Shown here in pieces: positions 8,737-16,892 of a stretch of DNA of 38,051 nt; within the stretch, counting starts at the first letter, position 1, and each line of letters starts with the position of its first letter. The DNA is from a virus. The position numbers and the translations under genes are program-made. The notes beneath the pieces are model-generated. The model did no database searches and had not been told where the DNA came from. It worked only from the letters and a program-made list of their open reading frames with translations. The DNA is taken from positions 1-38,051 of the IMG/VR virus record IMGVR_UViG_3300013103_000027. One strand, 5' to 3'.

Positions 8737-9201
8737 ATGAAGCTTTCAGTAGTGTTAAATGATATTGCAACTGCATTAGCAAATGATGTAGCGATAGAAG
8801 CATTTTGCCAAGCTAAGTATGGTAAATCTATTTCTATTTATGTTCATATTGATGCAAAAAACCCACCAAAGGTAAGCAAAGCACCATGGGTAGGCTTAAC
8901 TATTCAAGGTTATCGAAGACCAGTAGAGAATAACGTAGTGTTAGTTCAGTTTGATGTGGAATCAGCTTTATATTGCACAGAAGATAAAGAAACAACAGTA
9001 GGTAAAATTACAACGTTGAATGGCTTTGAAACAACAGAAGATTTATCAGATTTAGTTTTTAATAATATAGAAACTTCTATTACTACAAGTGCTACTCAAT
9101 TAAATTTGACTTATGTAAATGAGCAACAAACTTCAATAACAATTTCGGATTTTCCAGGTTGGATTGCTTCCAAAGTTTTTACAGCCGCAAAACACGTTTA
9201 A
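8737..9201 (+). CDS. Tail terminator (gpU-like position)
   Basis: 154 aa; lambda gpU is 131 aa. It reads as a mixed alpha/beta protein, with an N-terminal helix (LNDIATALANDVAIEAFCQA) and later strands such as NVVLVQFDVESALY and QTSITISDF. In lambda order this place belongs to the hexameric terminator that caps the tail tube and fixes its length. The start is an ATG after GGAGAAT, 2 bp after the previous gene. The call rests on position, size and predicted fold, not a diagnostic motif. Confidence 0.55.
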   Translation: MKLSVVLNDIATALANDVAIEAFCQAKYGKSISIYVHIDAKNPPKVSKAPWVGLTIQGYRRPVENNVVLVQFDVESALYCTEDKETTVGKITTLNGFETTEDLSDLVFNNIETSITTSATQLNLTYVNEQQTSITISDFPGWIASKVFTAAKHV

Positions 9202-9229
9202 AATAAAATAATAGGAGAAAATAACAATT

Positions 9230-10258
9230 ATGTTAGTACCAAGTGTAGCCCAGACGGGTAAAAATGCTAAGGTGAGCCTTAGTTTTAATGATGGAACAGC
9301 AATCACAACTGCTTTAACAGTTCAAGCTTCTTACAGCTATGCAGGAGAGACATTAGTAAACAGAATGTATTTGCTTGGAAGTGATAGAATGATAAATTCT
9401 AGACCAGCAGCAAATCCTTTTGCTTATGTTAATGGTATTCTTGATGGAGCAGATGTAAGCTCAACAGTAGCAGATACAGCAATTATATCAGCAGGTAACA
9501 TGTTAGTTGCTAACGTTACAGCAGGTATTACAGCTAATGCATCTTTGGCAATAACTCGACCAGCTGCAACTCAGGCTGTTTGGAACGCTATTGTAGTTAA
9601 TACTGGAACTGGTGTTGTATCAGAAGTTAGTGGAACAGATACTACTGCTGGAACAGGTAAATCTGCATTGCTATCTACTTTCGGAACAGCAGCTGGTGAG
9701 AAGCCTTTAATCGCTGTAGATGAATTGCTTATAGTTTATGTTGGAATTGATAGCACAGCTGGCATAATTGCTTCTGATGAGATGGATTTTGGCGAAAGAG
9801 AATGGGCTTCTATATCTTATCAAATGTTACCTTCTATTGGTGGTATTGTTGTATCTGAAGCTTTACCAAAAATTCACACAGGTGATGTTGCTAAAGATGT
9901 ATACTTTTCTGGTAAATATTGGGACTCTGGTGCATTGGCAACAGTAGGTGATGCTCAACAATGGAGTGTTACACCTAATACTTCTAGTGTTAGTGCTGTT
10001 ACCTTTACTGGTGGACCTTCTGAATCAAGCATTGATAACTGGTCATTTACATTCAACCAACTATTCACTGATGCAAAAGCACTTGACGCTATGTATAACC
10101 GCCAAGGTTATTCAGCTGTTAAGCTTGAGCTTCCTTCTGGACACTACTTCTTATTCGTAGGTAGTTTTGCTGGTGGTGTCAGCGTTGAGCCTGGCTCATT
10201 CGTTGTGCAACAGCTTTCTGGTAGTATTCAAGATAGACCATTTTGGTCAGGACAATAA
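9230..10258 (+). CDS. Major tail tube protein
   Basis: 342 aa, larger than lambda gpV (246 aa). It is Ser/Thr/Gly/Ala-rich and beta-dominated throughout. The C-terminal region (about 235-342) carries a tube-like pattern: a DNWSFTFNQLFTDAKALDAM helix and strands such as GHYFLFVGSFAGGVSVEPGS. It lies between the terminator and the chaperone genes. A strong G/C hairpin 14 nt after its stop supports high, separately set expression. The size suggests an added surface domain at about residues 60-170. Confidence 0.75.
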   Translation: MLVPSVAQTGKNAKVSLSFNDGTAITTALTVQASYSYAGETLVNRMYLLGSDRMINSRPAANPFAYVNGILDGADVSSTVADTAIISAGNMLVANVTAGITANASLAITRPAATQAVWNAIVVNTGTGVVSEVSGTDTTAGTGKSALLSTFGTAAGEKPLIAVDELLIVYVGIDSTAGIIASDEMDFGEREWASISYQMLPSIGGIVVSEALPKIHTGDVAKDVYFSGKYWDSGALATVGDAQQWSVTPNTSSVSAVTFTGGPSESSIDNWSFTFNQLFTDAKALDAMYNRQGYSAVKLELPSGHYFLFVGSFAGGVSVEPGSFVVQQLSGSIQDRPFWSGQ

Positions 10259-10271
10259 TTAATTCTGGTAA

Positions 10272-10287
10272 AGGGGGGAAACCCCCT
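10272..10287 (+). other. GAAA-capped hairpin after the tail-tube gene
   Basis: AGGGGG pairs with CCCCCT around a GAAA tetraloop. It is followed at 10296-10324 by an A/T tetranucleotide tandem (TAAA units), not a U-run. It is likely a barrier or partial terminator that favours tube over chaperone expression. Confidence 0.6.
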
Positions 10288-10326
10288 AAGCCTTCTAAAT
10301 AAATAAATAAAGAAATAAATAAATAT

Positions 10327-10376
10327 ACAGGAGATAGAAGTGTAAGCTTCGTTTCTGTAAACAGGAGATACAAAAA
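10327..10376 (+). promoter_or_regulatory. Duplicated ribosome site with a start-stop decoy
   Basis: ACAGGAGATA occurs at 10327-10336 and again at 10361-10370. The first copy sits 6 nt before GTG-TAA (10340-10345), a start codon followed at once by a stop. The second serves the tail chaperone ATG at 10377. The first could hold idling ribosomes and tune expression; this is inferred. Confidence 0.4.
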
Positions 10377-10790
10377 ATGGTTACAAAGATTAAAGCAAAA
10401 AAAGCAACTAGGGTAGAAAAACAGGCTAAAGCATCAAAAGCAAAAATTGAAGATGCAGTAATTGTAGAAAAGAAGGTATTTTTAACAGGTAAAGAAGTTG
10501 TTAAAAAATGTAAAGCAAAAATAGTTGAAATTTACATTGAGCCTTGGAAACAATATATTCGTGGTCAAGTTCCAACACCTAAAATTATTAAAAAGTTACG
10601 AGAGAAGTACAAAGATGCTGATGCATTCAATGATGCTTTGTTTCGTGCAAGTTTGATTGATTTTACAGAAGAAGATTTTGTAGAATTAGAAAAATCAAAC
10701 GGAATAAGATACCTTGAATTAATGACAGCTGTAATTTCTAATACTGATTTGTTCAGTAACGCATTAAAGAGTAAGAATATAAAAAAGTAA
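10377..10790 (+). CDS. Tail assembly chaperone, short form (gpG-like)
   Basis: 137 aa; lambda gpG is 140 aa. The basic, Ala/Lys-rich N-terminus (about 1-45) is followed by a helical domain ending in LFSNALKSKNIKK. These chaperones coat the tape measure before tube assembly. The last two codons before the stop form the slippery heptamer A-AAA-AAG (10781-10787) with TAA immediately after, in the right phase for -1 frameshifting into the downstream frame. The start has AGGAG 9 nt upstream. Confidence 0.8.
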   Translation: MVTKIKAKKATRVEKQAKASKAKIEDAVIVEKKVFLTGKEVVKKCKAKIVEIYIEPWKQYIRGQVPTPKIIKKLREKYKDADAFNDALFRASLIDFTEEDFVELEKSNGIRYLELMTAVISNTDLFSNALKSKNIKK

Positions 10791-11011
10791 TATCGCAACT
10801 TGATAACGACCCAGTGCTTTATGCTATTGCAATAATAGCCAAAGATGATGGAATTGCTATTAATGATGTTATAGATAGAGGGCACGATGATTTAGCAATA
10901 AGAGTTGCGTTAAAGATGAAGGAAGCGGAAACACCTGAACAGAAGCATCAGGCAGAGCAAGAGGCAAGGCAACAACAGCAACAGCCTATTACTTTTGCTA
11001 GTGAGAATTAA
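10377..11011 (+). CDS. Tail assembly chaperone, -1 frameshift product (GT-like)
   Basis: Slippage at A-AAA-AAG continues translation from GTA (10787) to the stop at 11009-11011, giving about 211 aa. The added 74 residues begin VISQLDNDPVLYAIAIIAKD and end in a Gln-rich tail. The only ATG in the added part (10814) has no ribosome site, so the frame is hard to express otherwise. A GCTATT/AATAGC hairpin (10823-10839) lies 36 nt beyond the slip site, rather far for a classical stimulator. In lambda the T extension recruits the tube protein. Confidence 0.82.
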
Positions 11012-11020
11012 GTAAACACG

Positions 11021-11047
11021 AAGGGGAGACCACACATCCCCTTTTTT
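11021..11047 (+). terminator. Intrinsic terminator/attenuator before the tape measure gene
   Basis: AAGGGGA pairs with TCCCCTT around a 9-nt loop, and the 3' arm runs into six Ts. As the tape measure gene follows at once without a visible promoter, it probably acts as a partial terminator lowering tape measure expression. Confidence 0.6.
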
Positions 11048-11062
11048 ATAAGGAGAGTTATA

Positions 11063-13837
11063 ATGGCTGCAGCTATTAATATTGTATTGAATGCAGTAGA
11101 TAAGTATTCACAAACACTTACAGGTTTAAATCAAGGTTTGGAACTTGTAAGTAAATCCATTGCAGCAGTTGGAGTTGCTACGGACTTGGCTACTGGCGGC
11201 TTTGGTTTATTGTTTAGAGCTGCTTCTACTTTAACTAGCTTGGCTTTTTCTCCTATCACTTTAGCTTTTGAAGCAATGTATAATTCTGTTATTGCTGTTA
11301 GAGATGCTGTAACCTTTTTGTTTGATACTCTTTGGAGTGGTATTCAATATGCTGCAGATTTTTCATGGGATACTATCAAATCAATATCTGGCTACTTGTA
11401 TGATAGTTTCAAGTTCTCGTTAGATTATATATGGGGTCGTGTTAAAGATTTAGGTAATTTTGCGTGGAGTGTTACCCGAGATTTTGCTGTTAATTTTACT
11501 CAATCATTATACAAAGTGGGAACAGATTTTGAATTATTAGATGTTAAAATGGGTGCTATTTTTGGTGCTGGTGGTGCTTCGCAAGCTGCTCTGGACTGGG
11601 CTGTTAGTTTTGGTGCTAAAACACCTTTAACACTTAAAGAAGTTACTGATGGCATGATTAGGCTTAAAACTTACGGCTTTGACCCTATGGCTGGCATGTT
11701 TGAAAAGCTTGGAAATGCATCCTTTGCTTTAGGTGCTGATTTTGATGGTATCGTAAGAGCACTCGGACAAATGAAATTAAAAGGCAAAGTTACAGCAGAA
11801 GAGCTTCAACAATTAGCTGAGCGCAACATTAATGCTTATGAAATATTAGGTAAGAAGTTTAACCTAACTGGTAAGCAACTTGGTAGCATTGGTAATGTTG
11901 GCTTGGATGTTAATGAAGCTATTGAGGCTATCGTTGATACGCTAGGTACCAAGTATGAAGGTGCTATGAAGAAGGCAGCTAACACTACTGTAGGTGCTGT
12001 AACTACTATTGGTGATATATGGACTGTGTTTCAAAAGCAAGTTAATGATACTGGTTTATGGGATACTGTTACAAAACAAGTTGTAGGCTTTAGAGACTTT
12101 TTATCAACAACATTAGGTGGAAGCTTCGGTAAAACACTTGCTTCAACTATTGGCAATACATTCTCCCAAGCTTTATCATCATTAGGTAGTGGTGGTTATG
12201 CTCAGAAGTTTGTAATAAACATGATGAAAACTACTATAGATGCTTTACGTGCAATCCGTGCTGTTATACCTGATATGTTAGCTTCTATTGATATTCTATT
12301 CGTTGAAGCTATGAAAGCTTATAGAGGCTATATTAAAGGGCTTGGTAAAGGTTTAAAACTTGTAGTTCCTATTATTAAAAATGTATTAAAGTTTTTGCCT
12401 GATATTAACAAAGCATTTTTTGCTAGCACCAAAGCAATATTTGGTTTTATATCTGCTTCTGTGCCTTCTGCTATTGCAATTATTTCAGGAGTATTTACAC
12501 AAAGTAAACAACTCGTGGATGATGCTACACTACAAATTAAACAATGGTCACGAAGCATTGATACAATCGAGATAAAGCAAAAAGCAATGAATAGCTTTAA
12601 AGCTGTTTACGATACTGTAGTATTAATTGGTAAGGCTATGTATAAGGTTGCTACTAATATTGATTGGAATAAACTATGGGATTACACTTTAATTGCTGTA
12701 AATAAGGTGCTACAAGGTGTAGATTACATAGATAAATACTTAACAAAAGTGTTTAAAAACATGGGTGGCATCAATGGTATCACAAAGAAGATTTATACTA
12801 ATATAAATAAAGCGATTAGCTTCATCGAAACAAGCTTATCTAAGCTTCAAGTATTTATTATTGATTTGTTTGATTTTGTTGCTAAAGGTTTTAAACTTAC
12901 TTTTAATTTTGCTAAAGGCTTATTTAATTACCTTGTAAAAGGTGCTACTAGTTTAATGCCTGTTATAGGTAACATTGCAAAAGAGATAAGCAAAACAATT
13001 AAATCCTTCAGTATTAATACATACATTACCAAAACAAAGTTTGCTTTTGTTGGCTTGTTTTCTTTTGTTCAAACTGGATTTTTAAAAATGGTAGAGGGCT
13101 TGAATGATACTTTATTGGGTTGGGCAAATAAGTTAGCCAAAATATTAAAGCCACTAAGCTATGTTAGCGAAACTGCCGAGAATGGGCTTGAAGCCATAGA
13201 GATGTATAAAGCATTAGATGTAGCAGGCAAACTCAAAAAGTCACTTGCTGAAACAAAATTACTTGCAAGGGGTGCAGCCGAAGCAATTTTAAGTGAGTTT
13301 AATGCTGATAAATTCTCTTTTGGTTTTAAATCTCCTGATTTTGCACCTATTAAGGCTTCATTCGAAAAACTAACAGGTGGCTTAGAAGGCATGTTTGCTA
13401 AATCAAAAAAACAGTTTGATGATATTTTTGCTACGGATAAAAAAGTTAAGATTACAGTTGATGATGAATCAGTAGAAGAATGGGCAAAACGAGTAGGCGC
13501 TATGAAGGCACCTGGCTTTGGTGGTTTTCCTGGTGATAAAAGCCTTGAAATAGGCATAAGCCAAGAAGCATTAAATACTATTCAGAATGGTTTCGGCATA
13601 AAAGGCTTAGAAGATATAGAGCTAGGCAGATTCAATAAAGATATTGATGTAAATGTTAATGTCAATGATAAAGAAATAGAGAAGCTTAAAGGTGAGATAA
13701 TAGTGTCGTTGCAAAAAGATGAAAGCTTAGCATCAAGAATATCTGAGAATGAGATGTTAGTTGCTTTATCAAAATTATTACGAGATAGCTTAGTGCAATT
13801 AGCACAGGGTGAGCCAACACCTTTGGTTTATTCATAA
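11063..13837 (+). CDS. Tail tape measure protein
   Basis: 924 aa, the expected place and type for the protein that sets tail length and is ejected ahead of the DNA. At about 1.5 angstrom per residue the tail would be near 140 nm. Residues about 155-320 match the tape-measure N-terminal domain (FGAKTPLTLKEVTDGMIRLK, MKLKGKVTAEELQQLAERN). Long helical and hydrophobic stretches follow, including possible membrane-inserting segments at about 35-75 and 430-480. The C-terminus is acidic. It starts at ATG behind AAGGAGAG, 15 nt after the terminator-like hairpin. Confidence 0.93.
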   Translation: MAAAINIVLNAVDKYSQTLTGLNQGLELVSKSIAAVGVATDLATGGFGLLFRAASTLTSLAFSPITLAFEAMYNSVIAVRDAVTFLFDTLWSGIQYAADFSWDTIKSISGYLYDSFKFSLDYIWGRVKDLGNFAWSVTRDFAVNFTQSLYKVGTDFELLDVKMGAIFGAGGASQAALDWAVSFGAKTPLTLKEVTDGMIRLKTYGFDPMAGMFEKLGNASFALGADFDGIVRALGQMKLKGKVTAEELQQLAERNINAYEILGKKFNLTGKQLGSIGNVGLDVNEAIEAIVDTLGTKYEGAMKKAANTTVGAVTTIGDIWTVFQKQVNDTGLWDTVTKQVVGFRDFLSTTLGGSFGKTLASTIGNTFSQALSSLGSGGYAQKFVINMMKTTIDALRAIRAVIPDMLASIDILFVEAMKAYRGYIKGLGKGLKLVVPIIKNVLKFLPDINKAFFASTKAIFGFISASVPSAIAIISGVFTQSKQLVDDATLQIKQWSRSIDTIEIKQKAMNSFKAVYDTVVLIGKAMYKVATNIDWNKLWDYTLIAVNKVLQGVDYIDKYLTKVFKNMGGINGITKKIYTNINKAISFIETSLSKLQVFIIDLFDFVAKGFKLTFNFAKGLFNYLVKGATSLMPVIGNIAKEISKTIKSFSINTYITKTKFAFVGLFSFVQTGFLKMVEGLNDTLLGWANKLAKILKPLSYVSETAENGLEAIEMYKALDVAGKLKKSLAETKLLARGAAEAILSEFNADKFSFGFKSPDFAPIKASFEKLTGGLEGMFAKSKKQFDDIFATDKKVKITVDDESVEEWAKRVGAMKAPGFGGFPGDKSLEIGISQEALNTIQNGFGIKGLEDIELGRFNKDIDVNVNVNDKEIEKLKGEIIVSLQKDESLASRISENEMLVALSKLLRDSLVQLAQGEPTPLVYS

Positions 13838-13850
13838 AAGGAGATATATA

Positions 13851-14228
13851 ATGATTAAAATTACACCAACAACTGAATCAGGTTTATCTCATAGTGATTA
13901 CACTGTTACTTTGCCTGCTAATTTAGATATACATATTGCTCGTGCAAAAAAGGTTGCCAACACACTTTCTGGTATACCTGTTGTAACTCTGTGGAGAAAA
14001 TCAAGAGTAGGAGCAAACAAAAATATTACAGTAACAATATCTTCCGCTCAATATAAAATATTAAAAAAGATAGTTTACCATGCAACCGTGTTTGAATGGC
14101 TTACAATATCAGATGATGATAGATTTAATTGTAGTGTGGATTTAACACTTGCTAAGCAGGTAGTTAGAAATGGTAGTAGTGATTGGCATGAAGTAAACAT
14201 AGGTTTTGTAATTGTAGAAGTATTATAA
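13851..14228 (+). CDS. Minor tail protein after the tape measure
   Basis: 125 aa; lambda gpM in this position is 109 aa. The sequence alternates beta strands with one helix (IHIARAKKVANTLS) and lacks a diagnostic motif. Position suggests a tail-tip protein closing the tube around the tape measure. The start is ATG 13851 with AAGGAG 9 nt upstream; an in-frame ATG at 13809 lies within the tape measure gene and has no such site. The family is not certain. Confidence 0.65.
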   Translation: MIKITPTTESGLSHSDYTVTLPANLDIHIARAKKVANTLSGIPVVTLWRKSRVGANKNITVTISSAQYKILKKIVYHATVFEWLTISDDDRFNCSVDLTLAKQVVRNGSSDWHEVNIGFVIVEVL

Positions 14229-14240
14229 GGAGCATCCAAC

Positions 14241-15380
14241 GTGATATTTGGTGGAAATAGTGCAGGTGGAAAACTTAGTTCTCAACGTTTGAATTATTCA
14301 CACGTTTATTTACCCATGCAAACTTTTACATTTTCTAAATCTGTAATATCTGAAATAACTACTTCAAGCAAAGCAAGAAGATATAACGCTTATGTAACAA
14401 TAGAAACTGATAGCGGCACTGTTGATTTAGTTACTTGCTCTTACTTCCAAGTGCAACGTAAAAGCATCGGTAGCAACGATAGTGCTTCTCTTACAATTCA
14501 AAAAGCTCAAGCTTGGTCAATCTGGGGAACTGAAAATCCTGGCATATTATCACCAAGTCAAAAAGTGCTTACAATTTATTGTGGAATACCTGGTGAAGAA
14601 ATTCCAATATATTTTGGTAGAATTACTTCAAGCATAGAAAGCCAAGGTGCAAACGGTGGAGCTATTAATATCAATTGCTCTGATTTCCGTGTAACTATGA
14701 AACGTGAAGATGCCATTGTTAAAACAACAGAGCATACAAAGTATTTTGAGATGCATCGTCAAGCAAATCAAGCATTTTCAAATAGTGGACAAGTGTTATG
14801 TTATAATGACCAAGATGGTGTTGGAATATTCAATTCTATTGGTAATAAATATGATGCAAGCAATAAAGCAATCTCAGGAGAGCATACATGGCAAGCTAGT
14901 CCTGCTGGTTGTATCACTTCGGGTGCTAATAACAACAATTTAGTTTTAGGTGATGATATTCCTTTGCTTGATGATAGAGTTATTTATACTGCAACTAGAA
15001 GCATAAGTGATAGCTCAAGTTTTAATACAGTATCATGTGTTGGATTAGATGTAATAGGTGGAACATTAATATCATCTTCTGTTAATGATGCTGCTGATGT
15101 AGCTAAACGGGGCAGGATTACATATTCTACAACTATTGGCACTGATAAAGATTTACTTACTGATGTAGAAAGTATTGCAGCCACAATGATAGCTTCTGTA
15201 TTAGAAGGTGGCTTAGCAGCTTCCGTAGTATACAATCCATATCTATGTTCTGGAATGATTATGAATTTCCAAAGTGATAGATTTAATATATCCCCAACCA
15301 TAGCATCGTTAGGTGGTGTGAGGCATCAGTATTCATATGGTGACGCACAAACCTTTCTCGATGGTGTAGATGTGTGGTAA
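14241..15380 (+). CDS. Tail tip / baseplate hub-like protein
   Basis: 379 aa, GTG start 14241 after AAGGAG. Residues about 70-160 read like the first barrel of a hub protein: SLTIQKAQAWS, then LTIYCGIPGEEIPIYFGRIT, a pattern seen in tail hub and late-control-D-like proteins. The second half is Ser/Asn-rich and beta. It lies between a small tip protein and a larger tail protein, fitting the lambda L/K/I zone. Its end lies 10 bp before the next start. Confidence 0.55.
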   Translation: MIFGGNSAGGKLSSQRLNYSHVYLPMQTFTFSKSVISEITTSSKARRYNAYVTIETDSGTVDLVTCSYFQVQRKSIGSNDSASLTIQKAQAWSIWGTENPGILSPSQKVLTIYCGIPGEEIPIYFGRITSSIESQGANGGAININCSDFRVTMKREDAIVKTTEHTKYFEMHRQANQAFSNSGQVLCYNDQDGVGIFNSIGNKYDASNKAISGEHTWQASPAGCITSGANNNNLVLGDDIPLLDDRVIYTATRSISDSSSFNTVSCVGLDVIGGTLISSSVNDAADVAKRGRITYSTTIGTDKDLLTDVESIAATMIASVLEGGLAASVVYNPYLCSGMIMNFQSDRFNISPTIASLGGVRHQYSYGDAQTFLDGVDVW

Positions 15381-15390
15381 GGAGTGTATA

Positions 15391-16881
15391 ATGGCAAACA
15401 TATCTGCAATCATAACTCAAACCGATACACCATCTACTGGCTGGTATAAAGCTAAGATATCAACTAATGCTTCTATTGAAGTAAGTGCAGTATCCTTATT
15501 TGCTACAAAAATGAATGTTGGTCAAGTTGTTGGTGTTATTCAATATCGTAATTGGAGTCAAGCACCTGAATTTGGCTTTGTTGAATTAAACGCAAAGCAA
15601 AGCATTGTTTATGTTGCACCACAAAATACTGGAGCTGTTACAAATCAAAATCCAAATAATACCGCTTTAGCTATGATTGCCAATCTTGTTGGTAATATTA
15701 AAATGTTATATCACCCTGCTACTGTAACAAAAGTTAATACTTCAACTTTAAATGTAAGCGATAGGGTAACAGGGCAATCATTAACCTTAAACGTATCAAA
15801 TGTTAAGGCTCAAGATTTTGAAGCTGGCAATGGCTGTTTAATTGAATTAAGTAGTAATAGAGTAATTGGCTTTTGGTTATGTGTGCCTGATTATGTTTTA
15901 CCTGACCCTGGAACTGGTAAATCTGCACAAGTTGGTTATAGCATAGAAAGAAACTTTGTTATTTTACCAGCACCTTTCCAAGTCAAGTTTGGCTCTTACA
16001 TAAGCTATAAAGAATTAAGTGGATATTACGTTTGGAAAGCTATCAACGAAACTATTTATAATGTGCCGAGTGACCCAGCTGGAACTGGTGATTATCCATC
16101 TATTACTATGATGAGTCCTATATCAAAATATATTTATCCAAATATGATGAATGGTGCACAAAGTTATACTTATCGCAGAAGATATAATAGACATACTAGA
16201 CTTTTTGAAGATAACGGTGGCTTGTTTGTAATAGCAAGGGGTGGCTCGTTTGTTTATTCTGATTGCCAATATTGTTTAATGGTAGGTGCTAGTGCAACGT
16301 GGGAATTATGTGATTGGGATGGCACTTATCTATCTGATGTAGATACTTATATGTTGGCTTTTATTGCTCGCTATCAAGCTGATGGTGGCACACAAGATAC
16401 TAATTATACAAGATTATTTGTAATGAATAACCAACCACTTTTTATTAGCAGAATTAAATATGGTTCTACTAGTGATTATCGTTTAAGTGCTGTAAATTTA
16501 TTGAATGGTAATATATACTTATCAAGCAAATATAATGTTGGCTCTACAGGAATATGGAGTAATGAAGGACATGATGATACTGCTGATGATAGATATTACT
16601 TTTTTGTTGGAAATAAAAAAATTAGAATAAATCCTACATCATTAGGCACGTCAGGCACATGGAGTTACACGGATGCTATTCCACCACTCTATCGTTGGGA
16701 TAGACCAATGAGTGCCAGCACAGGCTTAACACAGCCAGAAGGTGATGAATACGAGCCTTGGTATGATGGTCAAGTATTACGTAATGGAACGTGGCTAAGG
16801 TGCTTTCCAGGCTCATTCGGCACATTCGGCACATTTTATCAAACTGCACCAAAAGAAAATCATGTTTACAGTGCTTATTAA
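15391..16881 (+). CDS. Tail protein, unknown family
   Basis: 496 aa. I do not recognise a family. It opens with two strand-rich domains (about 1-170, including TVTKVNTSTLNVSDRV, an OB-like segment) and then a Tyr/Trp/Gly-rich beta region up to the C-terminus, where WYDGQVLRNGTWLR resembles a fibre-attachment motif. It is probably the tip or central-fibre protein, in the place of lambda J but less than half its size. The start is ATG 15391 behind AAGGAG; an in-frame ATG at 15370 overlaps the previous gene without a site. Confidence 0.6.
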   Translation: MANISAIITQTDTPSTGWYKAKISTNASIEVSAVSLFATKMNVGQVVGVIQYRNWSQAPEFGFVELNAKQSIVYVAPQNTGAVTNQNPNNTALAMIANLVGNIKMLYHPATVTKVNTSTLNVSDRVTGQSLTLNVSNVKAQDFEAGNGCLIELSSNRVIGFWLCVPDYVLPDPGTGKSAQVGYSIERNFVILPAPFQVKFGSYISYKELSGYYVWKAINETIYNVPSDPAGTGDYPSITMMSPISKYIYPNMMNGAQSYTYRRRYNRHTRLFEDNGGLFVIARGGSFVYSDCQYCLMVGASATWELCDWDGTYLSDVDTYMLAFIARYQADGGTQDTNYTRLFVMNNQPLFISRIKYGSTSDYRLSAVNLLNGNIYLSSKYNVGSTGIWSNEGHDDTADDRYYFFVGNKKIRINPTSLGTSGTWSYTDAIPPLYRWDRPMSASTGLTQPEGDEYEPWYDGQVLRNGTWLRCFPGSFGTFGTFYQTAPKENHVYSAY

Positions 16882-16892
16882 AGGAGATACAA

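Noticed and set aside
10296-10324. TAAA tandem tract as a phase-variation switch
   Set aside because: It is outside any coding frame and not between promoter elements, so length change has no obvious effect.
10814-11011. Independent 65-aa gene
   Set aside because: Its ATG has no ribosome site and the frame is better explained as the -1 extension of the tail chaperone.
13159-13557. 132-codon minus-strand open frame
   Set aside because: It is a shadow of the tape measure gene, with no start signals.
15370-15390. Earlier in-frame ATG for the tail protein at 15391
   Set aside because: It overlaps the previous gene and has no ribosome site, whereas AAGGAG lies just before ATG 15391.
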